DNA of 43,866 nt from Candidatus Parabeggiatoa sp. nov. 2 (GCA_002085445.1 NBMI01000033.1:1-43866); one strand, 5' to 3'. Positions 33,424-42,082 are shown, numbered from the stretch's first letter. A program made the numbers and translations. Notes: generated from the sequence alone by a model not told the origin.

Positions 33424-34260
33424 TTAGTCCTCAAGCATTGAATCAAGAAACGCCGTAATACTTTCCCAATAACCGCGCCCTATCTGAATATTATTATGCT
33501 TAGTGTCTGGAATCATCTGTTGCTGAGTCACACCGCCCCAAGCTTCAATTAGCGCGACAGAATGCGGCGGCGGAATAAGCCTATCTTGTTCTGCAATCAA
33601 AGCCAACATGGGAGTCTTGATTAAAGGCGCAAGTGCCAGCGAATCAAAAGGGTGTTTAAGCAATAGTGACATCAGCACGTAAAAATAAATTCTTTGAGCC
33701 ACGCTCCTAATGCTGTCATAGGGCGACACCAGAATGAGGCCTTTTAAGGGCCGTTGAGACGCTAAATAAACCGCAACACCGGTACCAAGACTGCGGCCAA
33801 AGGCCACAACTTTATTAGGGTCTATATCGGCCCTGTTAGAAAAGACATCATAAAGCAAAACGGCATCATTAAAGAAATTCTGTTCGCTCGGTGAACCTTC
33901 ACTTAAGCCATATCCCCGATAATTAACCAATAACAATGACCAACCTGTTAAAAAGTCGATATCCCTGACATGCCCCGACACTTCTTCCGCGTTGCCGCCA
34001 AAATAGATTAACAAGGGCGACTGTTTTTCAGGAGTGTTTTTGACGAACCAGCCATGCAGCGTGACATCATCGGGCGTTTTGATTTGGACTTCTTCAGCCA
34101 GAGGATATTCTTGCCTCACCCAGTCGAAGCGTTCATAATTCCTTTTTTGCTGGATAAAGAGTAATTTCTCTTGGGCAAAGTACAACAAGGGATATAACAA
34201 CAATGGAATCGCAATCAGGACTCCTATGACAATTCTTAACAAAGATTCTATCAATGGCAT
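33424..34260 (-). CDS. Membrane-anchored alpha/beta hydrolase (Bem46/YfhR-like)
   Basis: 278 residues. One N-terminal membrane segment (LLRIVIGVLIAIPLLLYPLL, residues about 6-27) anchors a hydrolase domain. Domain marks: LLIYFGGNAEEVSGH (oxyanion region), LLVNYRGYGLSEGSPSE, the nucleophile elbow AFGRSLGTGVAV, LIAEQDRLIPP with the catalytic Asp, and DTKHNN with the catalytic His. The triad is complete. Substrates of this group are mostly unknown (esters or acyl chains). AAGGAAA ten bases upstream supports the ATG at 34260. It is transcribed in the same direction as the sigma-54 activator, but 314 bases of repeats separate them. Confidence 0.83.
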   Translation of the reverse strand: MPLIESLLRIVIGVLIAIPLLLYPLLYFAQEKLLFIQQKRNYERFDWVRQEYPLAEEVQIKTPDDVTLHGWFVKNTPEKQSPLLIYFGGNAEEVSGHVRDIDFLTGWSLLLVNYRGYGLSEGSPSEQNFFNDAVLLYDVFSNRADIDPNKVVAFGRSLGTGVAVYLASQRPLKGLILVSPYDSIRSVAQRIYFYVLMSLLLKHPFDSLALAPLIKTPMLALIAEQDRLIPPPHSVALIEAWGGVTQQQMIPDTKHNNIQIGRGYWESITAFLDSMLED

Positions 34261-34403
34261 GGATTTGATTTCCTTTTTTTAATCCCTCCAAAGCTAAAGC
34301 TTTGAACTCCAACTGGAATTTTAAGAACTCTAACGAGAACGAAGAGAACGACGTAAACGAAAACACAAAAACGGGATCAACAATGAACCATTCTTATACT
34401 CCA

Positions 34404-34535
34404 GGTAGATACACTGGCTATATTAATCTCGCACCAAGCCCCAACGGGGCGACATTAATAAAGCCAAGGGCACCGCCCCTGGCAAGCCCCAACGGGGCGA
34501 CATTAATAAAGCCAGGGGCAACGCCCCTGGAGGTT
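34404..34535. repeat. CCAGGGGC / CCCCAACGGGGC repeats
   Basis: Opens with the variant CCAGGTAGATACACTGG, then two GCCCCAACGGGGCGACATTA units and hairpins CCAAGGGCACCGCCCCTGG and CCAGGGGCAACGCCCCTGG. It fills the space between two genes on the minus strand. Confidence 0.8.
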
Positions 34536-34574
34536 TTTCTTTGGACTCCAACTGGAATACTGATGATTTTTGCT

Positions 34575-35621
34575 CTACTGTGTTTTTTCCCAATGATGCA
34601 ACTTGCGGTAGATGGTTTGTGCACTGATTTGCAAATCTCTCGCGGCTTTTGATATATTGCCGCTGCTCAATTCTAGGGCATGCACAATCGCATCTTTTTC
34701 GACCAGCCATAAGGGACGAATCGCGTCGTCGTGTAACTGCTTTGCAACCGTTTTTTTGAACAACGGTGTTTTTGGTATCGAGCGAGAGGTTGGAGAAGGG
34801 TTTTCTCGTTTCTCTTCTTCGGACTGATTTTCCGCCTCTTCGGAAAGTTGTGCTGGCAACATATCGACCGTGACCGTTTTAGCATCATTCAATACCACGA
34901 TACGATGAATAATACTTTCCAATTGCAGGATATTCCCAGCCCAATCATAATCCAAGAGAATTTGCTCAACCGGCTTGGTAAGACCATGAAACGATTTTTG
35001 TTCCTCTTGGGCATATTTTTTGAGAAAGACGCGAGCCAACCGTAAAATATCTTTTCCCCGTTGACGCAAGGTAGGCAGTTTGAGATGGACAACGCTGATG
35101 TGGTAATAAAGGTTTTCCCGAAAGCGCCCCGCTTTGATGTCTGACGAAATATCGCGGTTGGTAGCAGCAATCAAGCGGACATCCACTTGTTCTTCCTTAT
35201 CACTGCCGACTTTCTGAAATGTTCCCGTTTGCAAAAAGCGTAGCAAGCTACTTTGTAAGGTGACATCCATTTCCCCGATTTCATCCAAAAACAAAGTACC
35301 CCCATCGGCGGCTTTCACCGCACCGTCTTGGTTTTTCAGCGCACCGGTAAAGGCCCCTTTGAGATGACCAAACAATGCACTCTCTGCCAAGTTTTTGGGA
35401 ATCGCCGCACAGTTGAGAACAATAAATGGTTTACCGGTGCGTTGACTTTTTTGATGAATCACTTCGGCACAGAATCCTTTGCCCGTGCCACCTTCTCCGG
35501 TAACAAGTATGGGTGCCTTACTTGAAGCCACCTTATCAATCGCTTGATAAAGGGTTTGCATCGGCTCGGAAGAGCCCAGCAAACCACGAAAGTGGCTACG
35601 GTTGTGAGATGAATTTACCAT
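34575..35621 (-). CDS. Sigma-54-dependent transcription activator without receiver domain
   Basis: 348 residues. The AAA+ domain starts almost at once (LLGSSEPMQTLYQAI near residue 14): Walker A GEGGTGKG near 43, the sigma-54 contact loop GAFTGA near 89, Walker B GGTLFLDEIGEM near 106 and the arginine-finger region GRFRENLYYHISVVHLKLPTLRQR. After a variable Glu-rich linker (about 260-300) a Fis-type helix-turn-helix closes the protein (GNISKAARDLQISAQTIYRKL). It should activate RpoN promoters, but it has no N-terminal sensor, so it may be constitutive or controlled by a partner, as in PspF. Two Walker A positions (Gly-Gly for Glu-Ser) differ from the usual GESGTGKE. A strong AGGAGGT precedes the start. 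Target genes are not evident. Confidence 0.88.
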   Translation of the reverse strand: MVNSSHNRSHFRGLLGSSEPMQTLYQAIDKVASSKAPILVTGEGGTGKGFCAEVIHQKSQRTGKPFIVLNCAAIPKNLAESALFGHLKGAFTGALKNQDGAVKAADGGTLFLDEIGEMDVTLQSSLLRFLQTGTFQKVGSDKEEQVDVRLIAATNRDISSDIKAGRFRENLYYHISVVHLKLPTLRQRGKDILRLARVFLKKYAQEEQKSFHGLTKPVEQILLDYDWAGNILQLESIIHRIVVLNDAKTVTVDMLPAQLSEEAENQSEEEKRENPSPTSRSIPKTPLFKKTVAKQLHDDAIRPLWLVEKDAIVHALELSSGNISKAARDLQISAQTIYRKLHHWEKTQ

Positions 35622-35755
35622 TTTACCTCCTGTTATGTATTCAGAAAATTGTCATCCTGTCGTCTAGTACAACGGATTAGCGGAATAAACGGATTGTTTT
35701 GTGGTATTTTTATAGGTTAATACTTTCTATAATCTCTTGTATTCATAATGATTTT

Positions 35756-36240
35756 TAATCCTTTCTTATAACGAATCGGCCTGTAGTTGCTTTTAATCCG
35801 TTCATAAGCAACAAATCGGCCTATAGTTGCTTTTTTTTAATCCGTTATTATAACGAATCCTTGTAGTTGCTTTTTTTCAAATCCGTTATTATAACGAATC
35901 GGCCTATAGTTGCTTTTTTCAAATCCGTTATTATAACGAATCCTTGTAGTTGCTTTGCTTTTTTTCAAATCCGTTATTATAACGAATCCTTGTAGTTGCT
36001 TTGCTTTTTTTCAAATCCGTTATTATAACGAATCCTTGTAGTTGCTTTTTTTTCAATCCGTTATTATAACGAATCCTTGTAGTTGCTTTTTTTCAATCCG
36101 TTATTATAACGAATCCTTGTAGTTGCTTTTTTTCAAATCCGTTATTATAACGAATCCTTGTAGTTGCTTTTTTTTCAAATCCGTTATTATAACGAATCCT
36201 TGTAGTTGCTTTATAACGAATCGGCCTGCAATTATTGCTT
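35756..36240. repeat. Tandem array, about 12 units of a 41-46 bp hairpin repeat
   Basis: Each unit reads AATCCGTTATTATAACGAAT, then CCTTGTAGTTGC (or CGGCCTATAGTTGC), then a run of 5-8 T. The palindrome ATCCGTTAT/ATAACGAAT has one mismatch. Unit length varies by the T-run and by an extra TTTGC. The first two and the last units are degenerate and carry the CGGCC form. The last unit contains the recB stop codon (36232-36234). The reverse-complement motif recurs at 404-828, and a TATATAC variant at 30790, 32150 and 40600-40745. Confidence 0.9.
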
Positions 36241-39200
36241 TGAAAGAAACGCCGACAACCTCTCAATCAACCCCGCCGCCGGCACATCCCGATAAATTCC
36301 AAAAAGGCTTCCCCACTCACTATTCATACCGCGCAAAAACAAATAATACACGCCACCAAAATGCGCCTCATACCGATAATTTGGCAAACGAACGGCCAAA
36401 TAACGATGCAACGCCACCACATAAATATGATACTGCAAAAAATACCCCTCCCGTGCCATCACCAGCTCCAAATGACTATGATGATAAACTTGCTGCTGTA
36501 ATCCCAACATATTAGACTTGTAATCAACCAAATAATAACGCCCTTCATACTCAAACACCATATCAATAAAACCCTTCATAAAGCCGCGCACCGGGGCAAA
36601 TTGCAAACGGCTGAGCTCTTCTGCCAAAGGCGTGAGGCCATGATGTCCAAATTCTGCAAATACCGCTTGTAAACCTTGGTGAGTGATACGAGACAACGGA
36701 TAAAAAAACTCCAACTCATTCAACCGTTTACGACGACTAATGCGCGACAACGTGAAATCTTGCCGCTGCACCTCTAACGGCGTAGTGAGGACATCATCAA
36801 CTAGTTTAGTAATCACATCAAGCCATTGTTCCACATCATAATTAAAACTAACTAATTTATTTTCAATTAAATCAGCCTTGGGTTGAGTAAAATCCAAATT
36901 CTCAAACAGAGCATGCATAAAGGTACCGGCTTTGGCGCCGCGAGGAAAATTAAAAATATGTTTTTCGTTGGGCGGTAGCGCAAAGTTATCTTGTTCCGCC
37001 GGGCGGATTAAAGTGGTTTCGTCATGATCAGGCCGATCAGCGTCATCGGTAGACGAAGTTCTCGCGGTGAGTGAAGTAAAACTAGACACTTTCCACCCTT
37101 TATCAATATTGCCGGTAAAGCGGCGAAACTTAAGCGTTTCGTTTTTTTCAACCGGACGTTGATAAGGTGCAACATCCATCGGCAACTGGGAAACTTGCAA
37201 CGTGTTGCCGGAGGCGGTGACTAAGCTTCGTAATGTCTGCTCAAGCATAATATCACTGGCCTTTTCTACATCAACGCCGGGGTGAAGTAAATGGGCAAGG
37301 GCCGAAGTTGAAGCATCTTTGAAAGCGCCCCAAATTAAATAGCAGCGATGTTTGGCGCGCGTGATGGCAACGTAAAACAAGCGCAAGTTTTCCGCTCGTT
37401 CTTCCTCCAAGGCACGCTCTCGGTGCTGTTCGATATCGGGTGCGCCCAAATCAAGCGTTAATTCTTCTTGTTCACTATGAAAGGTAAATCGTTCAGCATT
37501 GCTGTTGTATAAGTAACCATCCCACACAAAAGGACAAAAAACGATAGGATATTCCAATCCTTTGCTTTTATGAATGGTGACGATTTTGATCCGTTTTTCG
37601 TCACTTTCCAAGCGCAACTGTTGTTCTTCCGTTGTAGCGCCGGCTCGCTGGCGTTGTTGCGATAACCATTGACAGAGGCCGTTGATACCGACTTTTTGTT
37701 GTACGGCCAATTGTTGTAAGAGTTCGCCAGCGTGTAGTACGTTGGTTAAACGTCTTTCGCCATCTGGGTAGCTCAACAGATGGGGCTGTATTTGTTCATT
37801 TAACAGTAAAGCGCGATACATCTGGATAAAGCCGCCGTTTTGCCAGAGATAGTGGTAATGTTGAAAACGATTCAAATGTGTTTGCCACACGGCATCATTT
37901 TCTATCAGGCGATGTAATTCGTTGCCAGACACACCTATCATATCGGTAGTCAACGCAGCCTTGACTAAACCTTCGTTACTAGGTTCGGCCACCGCTCGCA
38001 ATACGCGCTCTATTTCCATCACTTCATGTGAAGTAAACAAACTTTCGCGGCTGTACAATACGCTAGGAATCTGTAACTTGGTCAACACTTTTTGCATTTG
38101 AAAGGCTTGGGCATTGGTACGCACTAGGATAGCAATGTCGCCAGCCACCAGCGGTTTATTACCAATCCGTGCCTGTTCTTGTTGTCCTAACATGAGCAAA
38201 CGGGCAATTTCATTGCCCACCGAGAAAGGAATTTGTTGCTTCGCCCAGCCTTTATTAATCGGTTTATCTGGCAGACAGTTGGCTAACTGGCGGGGAACAA
38301 ACCAAAGTTGTAAAGGTGGTAAGTATTTGTTTTCTATCTTTAAAAGTGGTTTTTCGATACCCCCCTGGCCCCTCTCAACAGGGGAGTCAAGTCCCCTTTG
38401 GAGAGGGGATTCTGGGGTGTGTTCAAGGTCCTTCTCCAGAGGGAAATTCTGGATGTGTAAGTCTCCTCTGGCGGAGGACTTTCGGGGAGTGTAATCCGAG
38501 GAAGCCTGCACCGGTTGAAAAGAAATCGCCTCAAAGATAAATGGAAGCGCCGTCTGTCCAAACAGTTGATTGACACCGTTAATCAAGTCGGGTTCCGAGC
38601 GCCAATTCGTTGCCAAGGTGTAACGATGCCAAGCATCACGGCTGGCTCCCATGTAAGTAAAAATATCGGCACCGCGAAAGCTATAAATCGCTTGTTTTGG
38701 ATCACCAATTAAAAACAAAATCCGGTTGTCGCAGCCGTAAAGGGTGCGAAATATTTCATATTGCACCGGATCGGTATCTTGAAATTCGTCAATCAGGGCA
38801 GCATGATATTTGTAACGAATCAGCCGCGCCAAATTATGGCCGTTTGCGCCCTTTAGCGCTTTATAAAGGTTAATCAGCAAGTCATCAAAGGATTGAATGT
38901 GCAACTGAGATTTTTTTTGCGCCAAAACGTGTTCAGCGATTTCAAACAGTTTTATTTTTAAAGCCAGTAACTGTTTTTCAAAACTGTCAAATAGGGCATG
39001 TTGGCTGTTGAGTAATTTTTCGCAGTACTCAAAAAAATCGTGTTGTGGCGGCGTTTGGCCTTTTTTGACACACTGAGCGAGTTCGCTGGTGGTAAATTTG
39101 TGAAATTTATCCGGCAAATTGACAGACATCACGGGGGCATTGAGATAACCATCCAGCGCTTTGAGCCATTGCCCAACAGAGTTTTTTCGGTATTTGTTCC

Positions 39201-39948
39201 GATTTAAGCTCTTGTCGTTGAGGAGCAAATCTTCCACGTCGGCAAATTGAGAGTGCCAAGCGTGTTTTGTCTTGGTGAAGGCGGTGTAAAACGCCAACTC
39301 GTTTGCCTCTGTCAGCGGCTCAGAAAACGGGGGTATAACCTTCAAAAAAGGTTGCCCGACATATTGTCCATTATTTAATGTCCTTAACAAACTCGTGGGA
39401 TTGTTGTAGCCATTTTCCAGCGCATAAGTAATAAACAATTGAGAGGCTAGATAAAAATTTTGCCGCCAAAAATCTTCGACAATTTCGCGCAATAAGTGAG
39501 ATTGATCACTAACCAATTCGGTATCAAACAACACGCCGCTTTCAAAAGCATTATCCTGTAACATTTGCCGACAAAAGCTATGGATGGTAAAAATAGCAGC
39601 CTCATCAAAGCCGCGCAAGGCATTGGTTAAACGAAAACTCGCTTGATTGCGATCCGGATTGTGTGCGAGTAATTCGGCTAAAACTTCGTCGGCGCTATCG
39701 CCTTGCTCAAAAGCCGTTAAGGCTTCGCGTAAACGGCGGCGGATGCGATCACGTAATTCTTCTGTCGCAGCCTCGGTAAAAGTGACGACTAAAATTTTAT
39801 CGACTGTCAAATTCTTTTCTAAAATCAGACGAATAAATAGCGTGGTGATAGTATAAGTTTTGCCAGTGCCGGCGCTGGCTTCAATCAGATTGGTGCCTTG
39901 CAACGGGGCGGAAAATGGATCAAGTTTTTCGATAGCGGCGGGATTCAT
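36232..39948 (-). CDS. recB: Exodeoxyribonuclease V beta subunit with a repeat-derived insert
   Basis: 1238 residues (E. coli 1180). RecB is the helicase-nuclease that with RecC and RecD processes double-strand breaks and degrades foreign DNA. Visible motifs: LIEASAGTGKTYTI (Walker A, residue 20), FTEAATEELRDRI (motif Ia), ALIDEFQDTDPVQYEIF (motif II), LIGDPKQAIYSFRGAD (motif III), KIVTIHKSKGLEYPIV (motif V) and FYVAITRAKHR (motif VI); at the C-terminus the nuclease motif DMVFEYEGRYYLVDYKSN. All are intact. Residues about 483-540 hold a low-complexity segment (HTPESPLQRGLDSPVERGQ) that looks translated from a dispersed repeat. AAGGAAA supports the ATG at 39948. recC and recD are not next to it. 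Confidence 0.92.
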   Translation of the reverse strand: MNPAAIEKLDPFSAPLQGTNLIEASAGTGKTYTITTLFIRLILEKNLTVDKILVVTFTEAATEELRDRIRRRLREALTAFEQGDSADEVLAELLAHNPDRNQASFRLTNALRGFDEAAIFTIHSFCRQMLQDNAFESGVLFDTELVSDQSHLLREIVEDFWRQNFYLASQLFITYALENGYNNPTSLLRTLNNGQYVGQPFLKVIPPFSEPLTEANELAFYTAFTKTKHAWHSQFADVEDLLLNDKSLNRNKYRKNSVGQWLKALDGYLNAPVMSVNLPDKFHKFTTSELAQCVKKGQTPPQHDFFEYCEKLLNSQHALFDSFEKQLLALKIKLFEIAEHVLAQKKSQLHIQSFDDLLINLYKALKGANGHNLARLIRYKYHAALIDEFQDTDPVQYEIFRTLYGCDNRILFLIGDPKQAIYSFRGADIFTYMGASRDAWHRYTLATNWRSEPDLINGVNQLFGQTALPFIFEAISFQPVQASSDYTPRKSSARGDLHIQNFPLEKDLEHTPESPLQRGLDSPVERGQGGIEKPLLKIENKYLPPLQLWFVPRQLANCLPDKPINKGWAKQQIPFSVGNEIARLLMLGQQEQARIGNKPLVAGDIAILVRTNAQAFQMQKVLTKLQIPSVLYSRESLFTSHEVMEIERVLRAVAEPSNEGLVKAALTTDMIGVSGNELHRLIENDAVWQTHLNRFQHYHYLWQNGGFIQMYRALLLNEQIQPHLLSYPDGERRLTNVLHAGELLQQLAVQQKVGINGLCQWLSQQRQRAGATTEEQQLRLESDEKRIKIVTIHKSKGLEYPIVFCPFVWDGYLYNSNAERFTFHSEQEELTLDLGAPDIEQHRERALEEERAENLRLFYVAITRAKHRCYLIWGAFKDASTSALAHLLHPGVDVEKASDIMLEQTLRSLVTASGNTLQVSQLPMDVAPYQRPVEKNETLKFRRFTGNIDKGWKVSSFTSLTARTSSTDDADRPDHDETTLIRPAEQDNFALPPNEKHIFNFPRGAKAGTFMHALFENLDFTQPKADLIENKLVSFNYDVEQWLDVITKLVDDVLTTPLEVQRQDFTLSRISRRKRLNELEFFYPLSRITHQGLQAVFAEFGHHGLTPLAEELSRLQFAPVRGFMKGFIDMVFEYEGRYYLVDYKSNMLGLQQQVYHHSHLELVMAREGYFLQYHIYVVALHRYLAVRLPNYRYEAHFGGVYYLFLRGMNSEWGSLFGIYRDVPAAGLIERLSAFLSKQ
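38330..38500. repeat. Repeat inserted in frame inside recB
   Basis: On the plus strand: CCCCCCTGGCCCCTCTC, GGGGAGTCAAGTCCCC, TTTGGAGAGGGGATTCTGGG, then related pieces CTTCTCCAGAGGGAAATTCTGG and CCTCTGGCGGAGGACTTTCG. These are three inverted, mutually similar modules. Translated on the minus strand they give the SPLQRG / SPVERGQGGI type of peptide often made by such repeats. About 50 codons are added without breaking the frame. Confidence 0.65.
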
Positions 39949-40059
39949 TGAGATTTCCTTGGTGTTGAAATGTTGCTATAGTGAAAGTACAACGGATTCG
40001 CTTATTATTACAGATTATATAGAGACTCGTCAAAAGTGGGCCATCCGCGCTTTAACAGG

Positions 40060-40262
40060 AGTCCAAACTTTAGTTTGGCAGTACCAGAATACCGGAGCCA
40101 GGGGCGATGCCCCTGGCTATATTAATATCGTACCAAAGGGGCTTGCCAGGGTAGATACACTGGCTATATTAATATCGTACCAAAGGGGCTTGCCAGGGGC
40201 GGTGCCCCTGGCTGCATTAATATCGTACCAAAGGGGCTTGCTAGGTAGATACACTGGCTACT
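40060..40262. repeat. CCAAACTTTAGTTTGG hairpin plus CCAGGGGC array
   Basis: AGTCCAAACTTTAGTTTGGC (40060-40080), then four modules of CCAGGGGCGATGCCCCTGG or CCAGGTAGATACACTGG type, each linked by TATATTAATATCGTACC and AAAGGGGCTTG. No gene is seen between 39949 and 40298. Confidence 0.8.
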
Positions 40263-40298
40263 GGAATTATTAATTGAATTGACTCGAAAATATCGTTA

Positions 40299-40508
40299 AT
40301 GAAAACAGACTCTCAATTGAAAACCATACAAGCAAGAGGATATCGCAATATTGAAATGCCTCATCCTTTTGAATTAGATAATTTGAATATCATGATTGGT
40401 GCTAACGGCGCTGGCAAAAGTAACCTCCTAGAAATGATTGAGTTTTTGCCCGATGCGCTTTGGCAATCGCCGCGGAGTCCAAACTTTAGTTTGGCAGTAT
40501 CAAGATAA
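40299..40508 (+). pseudogene. RecF/AAA_21-type ATPase, N-terminal fragment cut by a repeat
   Basis: 69 codons. The fragment reads ARGYRNIEMPHPFELDNLNI and IMIGANGAGKSNLLEMIEFL, the N-terminus and Walker A of an SMC/RecF-like (AAA_21) ATPase, a family often found in OLD-type or abortive-infection proteins. At about residue 58 the sequence runs into a CCAAACTTTAGTTTGG hairpin (40476-40496) and stops. Several hundred residues, including the signature and Walker B motifs, are missing. The downstream DNA is all repeats. A dead fragment. Confidence 0.75.
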
Positions 40509-40519
40509 ATCAATTCGAT

Positions 40520-40568
40520 TTGAGGGCCATCTTATGGTTTTGAAGAATTCAAATTAAAGTATGGCCCT
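40520..40568. repeat. GGGCCAT..ATGGCCC paired arms
   Basis: TTTGAGGGCCATCTTATGG and AAAGTATGGCCCTAA with a GAAGAATTC centre. It belongs to the family at 28966 and 29178 and sits 12 bases after the broken ATPase stop. Confidence 0.7.
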
Positions 40569-40589
40569 AAATAGCACAATGTCATAATA

Positions 40590-40815
40590 ACTACTACAAG
40601 GATTTATATAATAAGGGATTTTATTTTTCAGATTATTTTACAAGGATTCTATATGATAAGGGATTTTATAGACTAATAGCTACTACAAGGATTGATTCGC
40701 TTCAGCGAAAAATCCTTTATTATATACAATCCTTGTAAATCAGAAACAATCCTTGTAAAACCCTTCAAGCCCCAACGGGGCGAGATTAATATAGCCAGGG
40801 GCAACGCCCCTGGAA
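40590..40815. repeat. CTACAAGGATT..ATAAGGGATTTTAT repeats and a CCAGGGGC hairpin
   Basis: Three plus-strand copies of ACAAGGATT(T/C)TATAT with AATAAGGGATTTTAT, then inverted copies (CCTTTATTATATACAATCC and AATCCTTGTAAA). At 40767-40815 follow GCCCCAACGGGGCGAGATTA and CCAGGGGCAACGCCCCTGG. Between 40816 and 41138 I see no supported gene. Confidence 0.75.
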
Positions 40816-41138
40816 ATCCAATTTATGCGTTCCTACTAAGAACCATTATTAAGTATCTCTCTTTGACTCTGTAAACAAAAAGGAGCCATTATTAAAGGGC
40901 TCTCATTGATTCTGGAGACAAAATTAAAAGACGACTCAAATCAAACAGATAATAAAAATAGTTGCTTAACTGTGTACAACATCTTTTGCTTTTCTTTTTA
41001 TAAAAGATTCTGTCTTTTTATTTGGCAAAAGCCTGGAATTCGAGACAGGTTCTTGGCAGGTTATCTCTTGCTGGGAGGTATCGCGGTTAGTGTAAGTAGT
41101 ACAACGGATGACGGGCCGATAAACGGATAAAGCATAAT

Positions 41139-42082
41139 GGTGTAACACGTGTCAACACGCGGTATACGGTTGTGTATTAACGCGTTAATGACGTTGAGAC
41201 TCAAACCGGTTAAACAATTTATTTGATAATTTGTAGTGGACAAGACTCGATTGTTTTGTCCACTAACCACAAACCAACCTTACGTAGAGGTGATTTATGA
41301 GCAGTCATATTGTAGCTCATTTCAATCCCTTAGGGATACCCGATTATCTCAAACAGCGCCCCCAATGGATCGTTTGGGGAAAGCAATTGCATAGCGGTTC
41401 GTTTCGTAGTACACTAATAAATCAGTACGGGCTAACTCAAAACCAAGCCGCTGCCGTACGATTCAAATTGGTTCTGGATGGCAAAGCGGTGTAACGCGTG
41501 TCAACACGCGGTATACGGTTGTGTATTAACGCGTTAATGACGTTGAGACTCAAACCGCTTAAATGATTTGTTTGATAATTTGTAGTGGACAAGACTCTGT
41601 TGTTTTGTCCACTAACCACAAACCAACCTTACGTAGAGGTGATTTATGAGCAGTCATATTGTAGCTCATTTCAATCCCAAAGGGATACCCGATTATCTCA
41701 AACAGCGCCCACAATGGATCGTTTGGGGAAAGCAATTGCATAGCGGTTCGTTTCGTAGTACACTTAAAAATCAGTACGGGCTAACTCAAAACCAAGCCGC
41801 TGCCGTACGATTCAAATTGGTAACTGATGGCAAAGCGGTGTAACGCGTGTCAACACGCGGTATACGGTTGTGTATTAACGTGTTAATGACGTTGAGACTC
41901 AAACCGGTTAAACAATTTATTTGATAATTTGTAGTGGACAAGACGAATGAGTCTTGTCCACTAACCACAAACCAACCTTACGAAGAGGTGATTTATGAGC
42001 AGTAATATTGTAGCTCATTTCAATCCCAAAGGGATACCCGATTATCTCAAACAGCGCCCCCAATGGGTCGTTTGGGGAAAGC
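41139..42082 (+). repeat. Exact 349-bp periodic triplication of a promoter/start region
   Basis: A module of about 246 bases occurs three times with a period of exactly 349 bases: GTCAACACGCGGTATACGG starts at 41151, 41500 and 41849, and the start codon at 41297, 41646 and 41995. Each module holds TTAACGCGTTAATGACG, a hairpin, the ribosome site AGAGGTGAT and the first 28 codons of the primase (SSHIVAHFNP, IPDYLKQRPQWIVWGK). Copies 1 and 2 then run through an identical 103-base tail (KQLHSGSFRST, LTQNQAAAVRFKL) to a stop. Copy 3 continues into the real gene. Only a few bases differ between copies, so the duplication is recent. Confidence 0.9.
41932..41963 (+). promoter_or_regulatory. TAGTGGACAAGAC hairpin before each primase start (third copy)
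   Basis: TAGTGGACAAGAC, a six-base loop, GTCTTGTCCACTA: a perfect 13-base stem 31 bases before the ATG. The other copies lie at 41234-41265 and 41583-41614 with the same arms but different centres (CTCGATTG and CTCTGTTG) and one mismatch. The arms are kept while the loop changes. It may be an operator, an attenuator or a replication-origin element. Confidence 0.55.

Noticed and set aside
35756..36240. 41-46 bp repeats as a CRISPR array
   Set aside because: What lies between the palindromes is itself the same in each unit (CCTTGTAGTTGC and T-run), so there are no spacers.
36123..36515. 130-codon plus-strand frame at the end of the array
   Set aside because: It overlaps the recB coding end on the opposite strand and begins inside the tandem repeats.
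40906..41130. 74-codon plus-strand frame
   Set aside because: No ribosome site, cysteine- and phenylalanine-rich without family resemblance, between repeats.
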